From assembly GCA_022796315.1 (NCBI GenBank), contig JAAWIL010000142.1, forward strand, positions 1 through 5,414: a stretch of 5,414 nt of DNA, given 5' to 3'. This DNA comes from Oscillibacter sp. (GTDB lineage Bacteria > Bacillota > Clostridia > Oscillospirales > Oscillospiraceae). The position numbers were made by a program, and so were the translations under genes. Position 1 is the first letter of the stretch, and each line of letters opens with the position of its first letter. Positions 1 to 5,414 of the stretch are shown one piece after another. The notes under the pieces were generated by a model. It searched no databases. It was given only the letters and a program-made list of their open reading frames with translations, and had not been told where the DNA came from.

Positions 1-97
1 AATCCTTGCCATCCGTCAGGATGCCTGCGGATTTTTGCCTTGCAGGGCAAAAAATCCACTCGCCAATCCATACACGTCGAGATATTAAACAGGCTCT
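1..97. repeat. Right half of the same palindromic, MITE-like repeat (cut by the window start)
   Basis: Positions 1-30 repeat 5385-5414 exactly. The following bases form a strong hairpin, ggatttttgcc (29-39) with ggcaaaaaatcc (46-57), one extra A bulged. The element ends at 79-97 with the inverted copy of the tip found at 5320-5338. The segment lies 45 bp beyond the citG stop, on the operon's downstream side, and is the only strong secondary structure there. It may therefore act as the 3' end or barrier of the cit transcript, though its U run lies within the stem rather than after it. Confidence 0.65.
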
Positions 98-142
98 GAA
101 AATCGGGTGCCGATGTTCAAATGTTGACTATATACGGCGCGT
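98..142. other. Short spacer between citG stop and terminal repeat
   Basis: These 45 bases, moderately AT-rich compared with the genes, show no ORF, no hairpin and no terminator that I can support. Confidence 0.5.
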
Positions 143-1009
143 TCACGGACCGTCCGGGCGGCCGCCGGACAGCCGCTCCATGCCCTCCAGGAACAGGGCG
201 CCGGAGAGCAGATCGGCGCACCCGCCCGGACTGAGGTTCCGCGCAACGCACTCCCGGTTCAGCCGGGACAACGCCTCCATCGCCGGATCGGTTAAGACCG
301 GCCAGGCACGCAAAAAGTCAAGGGCCTGGGCCCGCATCCAGTCCAGTCCTTCCCAGCCCGCCCGGTGGAGAACCGCGGTGTCCTCCACGACGGTCATCAG
401 CTCCAGCAGGACCCGGAGAAGCTGACGGTTTCGATCCGGCTGGCCCCCTGCGGCCAAGGCCGGAAGCGCGGTCCGGCGCAGGGCGGGAAAGCCCGCAATG
501 GCCTCTCCCCGGATGCCGGCGCGGCCGGTGGCGGCGTAAAGCTGTTCGCCGTAAGTCACAGGGACTTTAGCGGAGATGACCTCGAGCTCCTCCCGCAGCG
601 GCTGCGCCGCCAGATCCTGGCTCAAGTCCAGGATCTCATCGGCCAAAAGGGCCCCCGTCCGGCTCAGGCACCGGCCGGCCCCGGCGGAAAGAAGGCCCAG
701 CGTGAAAATAGCGCCCCGATGGGTATTCACCCCGCTGGTGGCGCGGAACATGGCGGTCTCAGCCGCCAACCCGGTCCTTCGGATCTCCCGAAAGAGCGCG
801 GGCAAGGTTCCGTCCCACCCTGCGGCGGTTTGAAACATTTGCCCCAAATAAGGGGCAATTGCCTCCGCGCTGCGGAAAAATGTACAGGCATCCATGTCCC
901 GGTGGGCGCCGCAGTCCAGAAGGTCCACCAAGCCGGGTTTGGGCGTTGCGCGGACCTCCTCCAGCAAGGCGGAGCGGGCCAGGGCGGTTACCAGCCGGGC
1001 AGAGATCAT
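143..1009 (-). CDS. citG: Triphosphoribosyl-dephospho-CoA synthase CitG
   Basis: This 288-residue enzyme makes 2'-(5''-triphosphoribosyl)-3'-dephospho-CoA from ATP and dephospho-CoA with release of adenine, supplying the precursor that CitX attaches to CitD. Motifs of the CitG/MdcB family are present in order: TPKPGLVD (22-29), GAHRDMD (34-40), SGVNTHRGAIF (92-102), TGRAGIRGEAIAGF (161-174), VEDTAVLHRAG (208-218) and NLSPGGCADLL (258-268). Length is normal. The ATG at 1009 forms an ATGA overlap with the citX stop, with a modest AAGAGG site about 8 nt upstream; the in-frame ATG at 1114 only adds sequence that shadows citX. MdcB, the malonate decarboxylase paralogue, is the only serious alternative and is ruled out by the cit neighbours. 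It is the last gene; no ordinary terminator is visible after its TGA. Confidence 0.94.
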   Translation of the reverse strand: MISARLVTALARSALLEEVRATPKPGLVDLLDCGAHRDMDACTFFRSAEAIAPYLGQMFQTAAGWDGTLPALFREIRRTGLAAETAMFRATSGVNTHRGAIFTLGLLSAGAGRCLSRTGALLADEILDLSQDLAAQPLREELEVISAKVPVTYGEQLYAATGRAGIRGEAIAGFPALRRTALPALAAGGQPDRNRQLLRVLLELMTVVEDTAVLHRAGWEGLDWMRAQALDFLRAWPVLTDPAMEALSRLNRECVARNLSPGGCADLLSGALFLEGMERLSGGRPDGP

Positions 1010-1506
1010 GACAGGGCCTCTTCCAGAATGGTCCCGATCGCCTCCAGAAGCTGTTCCACGCTGTGGGCCCGGCTCCGGGCGCAGAGCTGCGCCGGCCTCC
1101 GGCAGAGAAGGCACCGCCGGGGAAGCTCTCGGGACAGTTTTTTTCCGGAGGCATCCAGCACATCCAGGTCCAGCAGACGCCCAAAGGGGGCGCCCTCTTC
1201 TATGGCCGTCATGGCGGCTTTGATGGGGGCCGCCGGTCCGTCCACCGCCCAGCAGGCCTCACAGCCGGTCCTGGCGGTTTCGGACCAAGCGCCCGACACG
1301 GGCCAGCCGTGTTCCCGCAAAGCGGCCTCCACCTGGCGGCAGGCCAGGGGAAAGGCGGCCTCCAGGTTCCGGGGCAGCTTGTCCGGACCGGGAATATTGA
1401 AGGTCAGATAAACCAGAGGAACCTGATATTTCGCCAGGAAGGCCCGCTGCCGCCCGGCCCGGCGGTCCCTCGCCGCGAGCATCTCCTCCACCGTCACCGG
1501 AGTCAT
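1006..1506 (-). CDS. citX: Apo-citrate lyase phosphoribosyl-dephospho-CoA transferase CitX
   Basis: This 166-residue protein transfers the phosphoribosyl-dephospho-CoA group made by CitG from its triphosphate precursor to the serine of apo-CitD, releasing pyrophosphate. Family features visible are VTVEEMLAARDRRAGRQ near the N-terminus (4-20), LTFNIPGP (34-41), GRLLDLDVLD (109-118), SREL (125-128), RRCLLC (130-135) and CARSRAH (142-148). It is slightly shorter than the roughly 183-residue E. coli protein. The start at 1506 is fixed by an ATGA overlap with the citC stop, a GGAGGTG site about 7 nt upstream, and agreement with the CitX N-terminus. The open frame continues far upstream through citC, but that extension is proline/glycine/arginine-rich noise. 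The TGA at 1008-1006 overlaps the citG start. CitX and CitG are fused in some bacteria; here they are separate. Confidence 0.94.
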   Translation of the reverse strand: MTPVTVEEMLAARDRRAGRQRAFLAKYQVPLVYLTFNIPGPDKLPRNLEAAFPLACRQVEAALREHGWPVSGAWSETARTGCEACWAVDGPAAPIKAAMTAIEEGAPFGRLLDLDVLDASGKKLSRELPRRCLLCRRPAQLCARSRAHSVEQLLEAIGTILEEALS

Positions 1507-2552
1507 CGGTCCGCACCTCCGTTTTGGGGGCCAAGCCCCGCAAGGATGTTTCCGCCTTCCTCGGAGCGCAGGCAGGCAAGCGTGGACGGGGGAACCATAG
1601 CCTCCACCGTGGCCCAGTCCCCCCGGGCCAGGGCCTTCCGCACGGCGGAGGCGCTGATGATCTCCCCGGCGGGGGTCGTTTTCCGGGGCAGAATCCGGCA
1701 TTGGATTCCGGCGGCCGGCAGGGCCTGGGCCAAATGCCGGTTGTAGATGCGCGTCACCGCGCTGGCCGGTTCCTCTCCCAGGTAACGGACCTGGATTCCC
1801 AGGGCGTCCGCGATGCGGGAGAAGACCGCGCCATCCAGCCGGGCCTGGGCTTCGCAAACCGCGTCGCTGTCCGGCAGAAAGTAGGCCGGGAAGGTAGCCC
1901 GGGAGATGAGGTAGCTGCCGGTCTGGTGCAGAACGGCGTTTTTCAAATGGGCCGTCCCGGCGCGGACCAGCTCCGTCCGGACCCGGGCCGGGAACAGGGA
2001 GACATCCTCGGAAACCACGAACAGGTGCAGCAGGCCGCAGGCTTTGCCGGCCTCCTGGGCCAGATACTGGTGGCCCAGGGTAAAGGGATTGGCGTTCATG
2101 ACCAAAGCGCCGGTCCGGCCCGGGCGGGAGGCAAGGGCCCCGGTTTCCTCCCGGAGCCGGGCGAGGTAATCGGAAAAGCCGGTTTTTCGGTTTTCCAGAA
2201 AGACCATGCTGTCCCCGGCCCGGGCGATCTCGGCAAAGCCCAGATCCGCGAACAGAGGCGCGTTGCGGGGTTTTGTATAGAGGAACACGTGGTAGTTTCC
2301 CCGGCGGTGCTGAACCTGAATCAGGTGCAGAACCAGCTGGTTCAAAATCCCGCCGCCCTGGCGGTCCTTCGCCACGGCCAGACACCGCAGGGTATTGCCC
2401 GCGCAGGAGCCTGTGGCGACAAGGGATTCTCCGTCAAACACGCCGCAGCTGTAGTCCAGTCCGGCGTCCCGTTTCAGCCCTTCCTGGGCCAGCAGGGCCT
2501 CCATGGAGGGCCGCTCGTCTTCCCGCAGGGGCCGGAGCGTATATTCGGCCAT
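1503..2552 (-). CDS. citC: [Citrate (pro-3S)-lyase] ligase, acetate:SH-citrate lyase ligase CitC
   Basis: This 349-residue enzyme activates citrate lyase by acetylating the thiol of the CitD prosthetic group, using ATP and acetate and giving AMP and PPi. Two parts can be read: an N-terminal GNAT-like region (about residues 1-120, ending in a YTKPRNAPLFADLGF stretch at 92-106) and a C-terminal nucleotidyltransferase domain. That domain has the ATP-binding NANPFTLGH motif (153-161, a TxGH variant) and the ISASAVRKAL motif (299-308). Length is normal for CitC. The ATG at 2552 is preceded by AGAGGAGG about 8 nt upstream. The gene follows the only real intergenic gap in the operon, and its TGA overlaps the citX start as ATGA. 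In Klebsiella and E. coli citC is the first gene; here it stands after citF, at the head of the maturation block. Confidence 0.95.
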   Translation of the reverse strand: MAEYTLRPLREDERPSMEALLAQEGLKRDAGLDYSCGVFDGESLVATGSCAGNTLRCLAVAKDRQGGGILNQLVLHLIQVQHRRGNYHVFLYTKPRNAPLFADLGFAEIARAGDSMVFLENRKTGFSDYLARLREETGALASRPGRTGALVMNANPFTLGHQYLAQEAGKACGLLHLFVVSEDVSLFPARVRTELVRAGTAHLKNAVLHQTGSYLISRATFPAYFLPDSDAVCEAQARLDGAVFSRIADALGIQVRYLGEEPASAVTRIYNRHLAQALPAAGIQCRILPRKTTPAGEIISASAVRKALARGDWATVEAMVPPSTLACLRSEEGGNILAGLGPQNGGADR

Positions 2553-2570
2553 GTTCGCGCCTCCTCTGTC

Positions 2571-2615
2571 AAAAAATGCTGGTTAGCCGGACGCCCGAGC
2601 TGGGAGGCCAACCAG
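2571..2615 (-). terminator. Terminator-like hairpin between citF and citC (possible intra-operon attenuator)
   Basis: On the transcribed strand a 10-bp stem, CUGGUUGGCC (2615-2606) with GGCUAACCAG (2588-2579) including one G-U pair, closes a 17-nt loop. After CA comes a run of six U (2576-2571). This is the form of a Rho-independent terminator. It begins one base after the citF TGA and ends just before the citC ribosome site. The only other genes in this transcript direction are citC, citX and citG, so I infer partial termination rather than a complete stop; an mRNA-stabilising or processing hairpin is the alternative. The long loop and two-base spacer make it less than ideal. Confidence 0.6.
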
Positions 2616-2616
2616 G

Positions 2617-4020
2617 TCAAACCCCGTAAATCAGGTCCTGGAGCTGGTTATTCCGCCCAAAGACCTGGGCCACGACCCGCTCCTTGGCGGGACGGAAGGG
2701 CTTGGCCGGGCCGTTGAGGGCGGCGGCCGTCCGCTGGAGCTCGCGGATGTCGGCCACAGGAAGCCGGGCGTCCTTCAGGGCCGCCTTCAGCTCAGGGCGG
2801 CGGGGATTCACCGCGATGCCATACTGGGTGACCAGCAGGTCCACATCGGAGCCGGGGGTAGACACCGTGAACACCCGGTCCACGACAATGGACATGCGGG
2901 CCCGGCTGAGCGGGGCGACAATGACGGTGAGCTTCGCCCCGGCGGCTACGTCGGTGTGTCCGCCGGAGCCTCCCATGATGAGGTTGTTCGAGTCCGTATG
3001 GACATTGATGTTGAACTCTGTGTCAATTTGGGTGGCCCCCAGCACCACGACATCCAAGTGGGAGGCGGCGTTGCTCTTGGCGGTGGGACTGGCGTACTGG
3101 GCGGCGGTGATCTCCACATGACCGGGGTTTTCCCGGATCGAGCGGACCGCCTCCAGATCAAAGCACTGCACGTCCTGAATGGCCCGGAAGCAGCCGGCCT
3201 CCAGCATATCCACCATATACCCGGTGATTCCGCCCAGGGCGTAGCTGCCGTGAATCTTCTCCGAGAGCATGATGCGCTTCATAGAATCCGCTACCGCCAG
3301 GGAGGCCCCGCCGGCTCCGGTTTGAAAGGAGAAGCCCTCTTTCAAGAGCCCGGAGGCATAGATGGCCTGGGCGGCGTAGCCGGCAATTTTCAAGGCGATG
3401 GGGTCCTTGGGCATCTGCGTGGTGCCCGAGACGATGCCGGCGGGGTTGCCGATGGCGTCCACCTGCACCACAAAGTCTACCAGGTCCTCCGTAATGGAGG
3501 GATCGCACAGGGGGTACTCCACCAGGTTGTCGCTGATGATAACCACCTTGTCCGCCCGTTGGGCGTCGGCAAAGGCGTATCCCAGAGAGCCGCAGGCGGA
3601 GGGGCCGTACTTTCCGGAGCAGTTTCCCTCGCAGTCGGAGGTGGGCGCGGCCAGGAACGCGATGTCGATGTGGTCCGTTCCGTTCAGGATATTGCTGGGC
3701 CGGGTGCCGTGGGTGAGGAACGTGACCGGCTTTTTCAGAACGCCCTCGCTGATGGCCCGGCCAATTCCGGCCGCAGCATAGTCGGTGATGATGCCGGTGA
3801 CTACCTCGTTTTGGATATGGCCGATCAAGGGCCGGTGGCAGTCAAACAGAGAGCTGGCGTTGACCGTCAGATCCCGAATGCCCATTTGGGCGGCCTCCTG
3901 CAGCACCATATTCAGTACATAATCGCCGTTCCGGAGATGGTGGTGGAACGAGATGGTCATACCGTCCCGGAGTCCGGCGCCCTGAATGGCCTGACGCAGA
4001 TTTTGACACAGTTTACTCAT
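2617..4020 (-). CDS. citF: Citrate lyase alpha subunit (citrate:acetyl-ACP transferase) CitF
   Basis: This 467-residue protein is the transferase subunit: it exchanges the acetyl group on CitD for citrate, releasing acetate and forming citryl-ACP. Recognisable CitF segments include KLCQNLRQAI (3-12), DGMTISFHHHLRNGD (19-33), FSFQTGAGGASLAV (230-243), ALGGITGYMVD (261-271), a GGSGGHTD loop (350-357), TPGSDVDLLVT (388-398) and GIAVNPRRPEL (401-411). I chose ATG 4020 because it overlaps the citE stop by 8 nt, has GGAG 4 nt upstream, and begins where homology with known CitF starts. An in-frame ATG at 4092 would only add arginine/tryptophan-rich sequence that reads citE in another frame. The protein lacks about 40 N-terminal residues found in the roughly 510-residue enterobacterial CitF. 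The C-terminal end (VVAQVFGRNNQLQDLIYGV) is intact. A terminator-like hairpin follows the stop almost directly. Confidence 0.95.
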   Translation of the reverse strand: MSKLCQNLRQAIQGAGLRDGMTISFHHHLRNGDYVLNMVLQEAAQMGIRDLTVNASSLFDCHRPLIGHIQNEVVTGIITDYAAAGIGRAISEGVLKKPVTFLTHGTRPSNILNGTDHIDIAFLAAPTSDCEGNCSGKYGPSACGSLGYAFADAQRADKVVIISDNLVEYPLCDPSITEDLVDFVVQVDAIGNPAGIVSGTTQMPKDPIALKIAGYAAQAIYASGLLKEGFSFQTGAGGASLAVADSMKRIMLSEKIHGSYALGGITGYMVDMLEAGCFRAIQDVQCFDLEAVRSIRENPGHVEITAAQYASPTAKSNAASHLDVVVLGATQIDTEFNINVHTDSNNLIMGGSGGHTDVAAGAKLTVIVAPLSRARMSIVVDRVFTVSTPGSDVDLLVTQYGIAVNPRRPELKAALKDARLPVADIRELQRTAAALNGPAKPFRPAKERVVAQVFGRNNQLQDLIYGV

Positions 4021-4891
4021 GGAACTCCACCCCCTCGATTTCCGCCGCGTCCTCCAGGACCATGCGCGCTCTTTGGACAATGGGCGCGTCAATCATCTTG
4101 CCGCGCAGGGAGATGGCGCCCTTCCCCTGGCGTTTGGCCTCCGCGATGGCCTCAAACACATCTTTTGCGTAGTCGATGTCGGCCTTGGACGGGGAGAAGA
4201 CCCGGTTGACCACAGCCACATGGGCGGGACTGATGCAGGCCTTTCCGGAAAAGCCCAGCCCCTTGGCAAAGGCGGCGTCGGCCTCCAGCCCCTCCAGGTC
4301 CCGCACATCGGTGAAGGGCGTGTCGTAGACCTCGATTCCGGCGGCCCGGGCGGCACAGACCAGGCGCCCCCGGGCGTAGAGGATCTCCTGGCTCTCCTTG
4401 GTGCGGCGGCAGCGCAGGTCAGCGGTCAGGTCCTCCGCCCCCAGGAACAGCCCCAGCATCCGGGGCGAGGCCGTGGCGATGTGATAGGCGTTTTCCACGC
4501 CAAGGGCGGTCTCCAGCAGAGCCAGAATGCGCGTCTGCCCCTGGGGGAGGTCCAGTTCCTCCTCCAGCGCGGCGAGGGCCCGGTCCAGGGTTTGAATGTA
4601 CGCGGCCCCGCTGACTTTGGGGGGCATAATGGCGTCCGGCCTCAGGGGGAGGATGGCCCGCAGGTCCTCCTCCCAGTAGGGCGTGTCCAAACCGTTGATG
4701 CGCACAATGCGCTCACATTTGCCAAAATCCAGGGCCGTCAAGGCGTTTTTGACCAGTTCCCGCGCGGCGTCCTTCTCGTCGGGGGAAACCGCGTCCTCCA
4801 GATCGAAGATCAGGCTGTCGGAGCCCAGCAGGCCGCCGTTGACAATGAGATTCGGGTTGTTGCCCGGAATAAACAGCATGGTTCTTCTCAT
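4013..4891 (-). CDS. citE: Citrate lyase beta subunit (citryl-ACP lyase) CitE
   Basis: This 292-residue protein belongs to the HpcH/HpaI aldolase-like family and cleaves (3S)-citryl-ACP to oxaloacetate and acetyl-ACP. Family landmarks appear in order: SLIFDLEDAV (26-35), VRIN (63-66, with Arg64), MPPKV (89-93), LLETALGV (125-132), GAEDLTADL (151-159), GKACISPAHV (216-225) and the C-terminal GKMIDAPIVQRARMVL (264-279). By family analogy Glu127 and Asp154 are the Mg2+ ligands and Arg64 contacts substrate. Length agrees with the usual 290-300. The ATG at 4891 overlaps the citD stop by 4 nt and has GGGAGGAGG just upstream, which fixes the start. The stop (TAA, 4015-4013) lies inside the start of citF. 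No key residue appears to be missing. CitE-like proteins also occur outside citrate lyase, but the neighbours settle the identity. Confidence 0.96.
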   Translation of the reverse strand: MRRTMLFIPGNNPNLIVNGGLLGSDSLIFDLEDAVSPDEKDAARELVKNALTALDFGKCERIVRINGLDTPYWEEDLRAILPLRPDAIMPPKVSGAAYIQTLDRALAALEEELDLPQGQTRILALLETALGVENAYHIATASPRMLGLFLGAEDLTADLRCRRTKESQEILYARGRLVCAARAAGIEVYDTPFTDVRDLEGLEADAAFAKGLGFSGKACISPAHVAVVNRVFSPSKADIDYAKDVFEAIAEAKRQGKGAISLRGKMIDAPIVQRARMVLEDAAEIEGVEFHE

Positions 4892-5166
4892 AGGGGTTCC
4901 TCCTCCCGGCAGGCCCGGCGGACCGCGATGACCATCCGGGCGCGGATGGTACAGTCCAGCGCACCGTGGTCCACAGCCTCAATGTCCGCGTTTTTTACGT
5001 CCATCTCCTCCAAAACCTGGAGCATGGTCTCCCGAATGGAATCCCCATAATACCGCTCTACCGAGGATGTCAGGGAGATCCGGATTCCCTCCGTTCCCGG
5101 CAGCACGGTCACCATGATGTCACTGGACTCCAGGGTGCCGGAGGCTGCTGCGTGCTTGATTTCCAT
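4888..5166 (-). CDS. citD: Citrate lyase acyl carrier protein (gamma subunit) CitD
   Basis: This 92-residue protein is the acyl carrier subunit of citrate lyase; it carries the acetyl or citryl thioester on a phosphoribosyl-dephospho-CoA arm in the cytoplasm. The N-terminal motif GTLESSD (residues 10-16) matches the CitD signature, and Ser14 sits at the position known to bear the prosthetic group in Klebsiella CitD. The distal GALDCTIRAR stretch (68-77) is also typical, and the length is close to the usual 95-98. The ATG at 5166 is preceded by GAAAGGAG about 7 nt upstream, a strong ribosome site. It is the first gene of the operon; its TGA overlaps the citE start in an ATGA junction. CitX should load this protein and CitC should acetylate it. 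The family assignment comes from recognised motifs and the operon context. Confidence 0.96.
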   Translation of the reverse strand: MEIKHAAASGTLESSDIMVTVLPGTEGIRISLTSSVERYYGDSIRETMLQVLEEMDVKNADIEAVDHGALDCTIRARMVIAVRRACREEEPL

Positions 5167-5171
5167 ATTGC

Positions 5172-5178
5172 GCTCCTT
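5172..5178 (-). promoter_or_regulatory. Ribosome binding site of citD
   Basis: The minus strand reads GAAAGGAGCGCAAT immediately before the citD ATG, giving a near-ideal anti-16S match about 7 nt from the start codon. It fixes the first start of the operon. Confidence 0.75.
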
Positions 5179-5195
5179 TCACTGCAATTTTTGGG

Positions 5196-5213
5196 CAAAA
5201 CCCGCCGGTTTTG
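5196..5213. other. Small hairpin in the citD leader
   Basis: A perfect 7-bp inverted repeat, caaaacc (5196-5202) with ggttttg (5207-5213), encloses the tetraloop cgcc. It lies 30 to 47 nt upstream of the citD start codon. There is no U tract after it on the transcribed strand, so it is not a standard terminator. It could be a dyad operator or a 5'-end stabilising stem; function unknown. Confidence 0.4.
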
Positions 5214-5260
5214 GGCTTGGGGCGGCGATAGAGCGGGAGCGTCCGATTAGAAAATTTTAT

Positions 5261-5285
5261 GTAGGGGCGGTTATCAACCGCCCGT
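5261..5285. repeat. Short palindromic element of the gtaggggcgg...ccgccc type
   Basis: A perfect 8-bp inverted repeat, gggcggtt (5265-5272) and aaccgccc (5276-5283), encloses the loop atc and is preceded by gtag. From memory, short palindromes beginning gtaggggcgg and ending ccgcccg are common intergenic repeats in GC-rich gut clostridia. Only one copy is in this window, so its repetitive nature cannot be shown here. It sits where the upstream part of the operon promoter would be expected. Confidence 0.5.
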
Positions 5286-5319
5286 CCCAAGGGAGATCCG
5301 GCCCGCCGGGGAAGGGCTA

Positions 5320-5414
5320 AGAGCCTGTTTAAAATCTCCCCGCGCATGTCTTGGCGGCGTATTTTCCGCCCTGACTGCGTTAAAAATCCTTGCCATCCGT
5401 CAGGATGCCTGCGG
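5320..5414. repeat. Left half of a palindromic, MITE-like repeat (cut by the window end)
   Basis: The segment begins with agagcctgtttaaaatctc (5320-5338), which is the inverted match, 18 of 19, of positions 79-97 at the other end of the window. Inside are a 5-bp stem ggcgg/ccgcc (5353-5357 with 5366-5370) and a central dyad atcc-gtca-ggat (5395-5406). The last 30 bases (5385-5414) are identical to positions 1-30. Joined through that overlap, the two halves would form a 162-bp imperfect palindrome with 19-bp terminal inverted repeats and no coding capacity, the build of a MITE or a large REP-type element. The IS parent is not identified; the GAGCCTGTTT tip vaguely recalls IS5-family ends. Confidence 0.65.

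Larger units (their letters stand above)
5167..5319 (-). promoter_or_regulatory. citD leader and presumed promoter region
   Basis: These 153 non-coding bases separate citD from the terminal repeat and must hold the operon promoter if transcription starts inside the window. The only AT-rich block is 5250-5260; on the minus strand it contains TAAAAT (5259-5254), a one-mismatch -10 candidate, but no convincing -35 lies 16-18 bp upstream. An octamer ttttgggc occurs twice in direct orientation (5189-5196 and 5209-5216), 20 bp apart, which could be an operator or chance. I see no riboswitch and no recognisable regulator site. The promoter assignment is a positional inference. Confidence 0.3.

Noticed and set aside
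6..425. Plus-strand frame of 139 codons starting inside the left repeat
   Set aside because: It runs from the repeat into the antisense of citG and shows no recognisable domain or ribosome site.
1010..1114. Extended citG frame beginning at 1114
   Set aside because: The 35 added residues shadow the end of citX; the ATGA overlap at 1009 and the family N-terminus support the shorter form.
1507..2385. Extended citX frame beginning at 2385
   Set aside because: The extension lies wholly inside citC and is Pro/Gly/Arg-rich noise; CitX homology begins at the ATG at 1506, which has its own Shine-Dalgarno and an ATGA overlap.
4021..4092. Upstream in-frame start for citF at 4092
   Set aside because: The added residues mirror citE in another frame, do not resemble any CitF N-terminus, and the start at 4020 has a better ribosome site and stop overlap.
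365..5050. Long plus-strand open frames at 365-1411, 1524-2717, 2956-4209 and 4019-5050 that together cover nearly the whole antisense strand
   Set aside because: They are antisense to well-recognised cit genes, their translations are glycine/proline/arginine/glutamine-rich with no family motif, and few stops are expected opposite GC-rich codons.
5114..5347. Small frames on both strands across the citD leader
   Set aside because: They run through the hairpin repeats and part of citD in other frames, with no ribosome site or family resemblance.
1..5414. A small plasmid or other autonomous circular element
   Set aside because: The 30-bp end overlap allows a circle on paper, but there is no replication, partition or mobilisation gene, and the overlap lies in a repeat-like palindrome; a repeat-bounded contig explains it more simply.
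1..5414. CRISPR array, tRNA, rRNA or riboswitch
   Set aside because: No regularly spaced repeats, cloverleaf or recognisable aptamer core was seen in the roughly 450 non-coding bases.

Overview
The window holds one complete six-gene citrate lyase operon, all on the minus strand, transcribed from the right end to the left in the order citD-citE-citF-citC-citX-citG. High GC content, strong Shine-Dalgarno sites (GGAGG type), tight start/stop overlaps and a short 'gtaggggcgg...ccgcccg' palindrome in the leader suggest a GC-rich anaerobic Firmicute, perhaps of the gut Oscillospiraceae. That placement is an inference from style and memory, not from a search.

Layout. Positions 5320-5414 are the left half of a dispersed palindromic repeat. 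Positions 5167-5319 are the non-coding leader and presumed promoter region of citD, with two small hairpins. citD (5166-4888), citE (4891-4013) and citF (4020-2617) encode the acyl carrier protein and the beta and alpha subunits of the lyase, each start overlapping the previous stop by 4 or 8 nt. A 64-nt gap (2616-2553) carries a hairpin followed by six U residues. citC (2552-1503), citX (1506-1006) and citG (1009-143) encode the activation and prosthetic-group enzymes and are again joined by 4-nt ATGA overlaps. Positions 142-98 show nothing recognisable, and 97-1 are the right half of the same kind of repeat.

How the genes work together. CitG makes triphosphoribosyl-dephospho-CoA, CitX loads it onto Ser14 of CitD, and CitC acetylates the thiol using ATP and acetate. 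CitF swaps acetate for citrate on the carrier, and CitE splits citryl-ACP into oxaloacetate and acetyl-ACP. The net result is citrate to acetate plus oxaloacetate, the entry step of anaerobic citrate fermentation. No citrate transporter, oxaloacetate decarboxylase or regulator is present in the window.

The known biochemistry is conventional. The parts worth a second look are the terminator-like hairpin that splits the operon into catalytic (DEF) and maturation (CXG) blocks, the unusual place of citC, a CitF that lacks the usual N-terminal extension, and window ends that share an exact 30-bp sequence inside a MITE-like palindromic repeat. I found no evidence of a new biological system.
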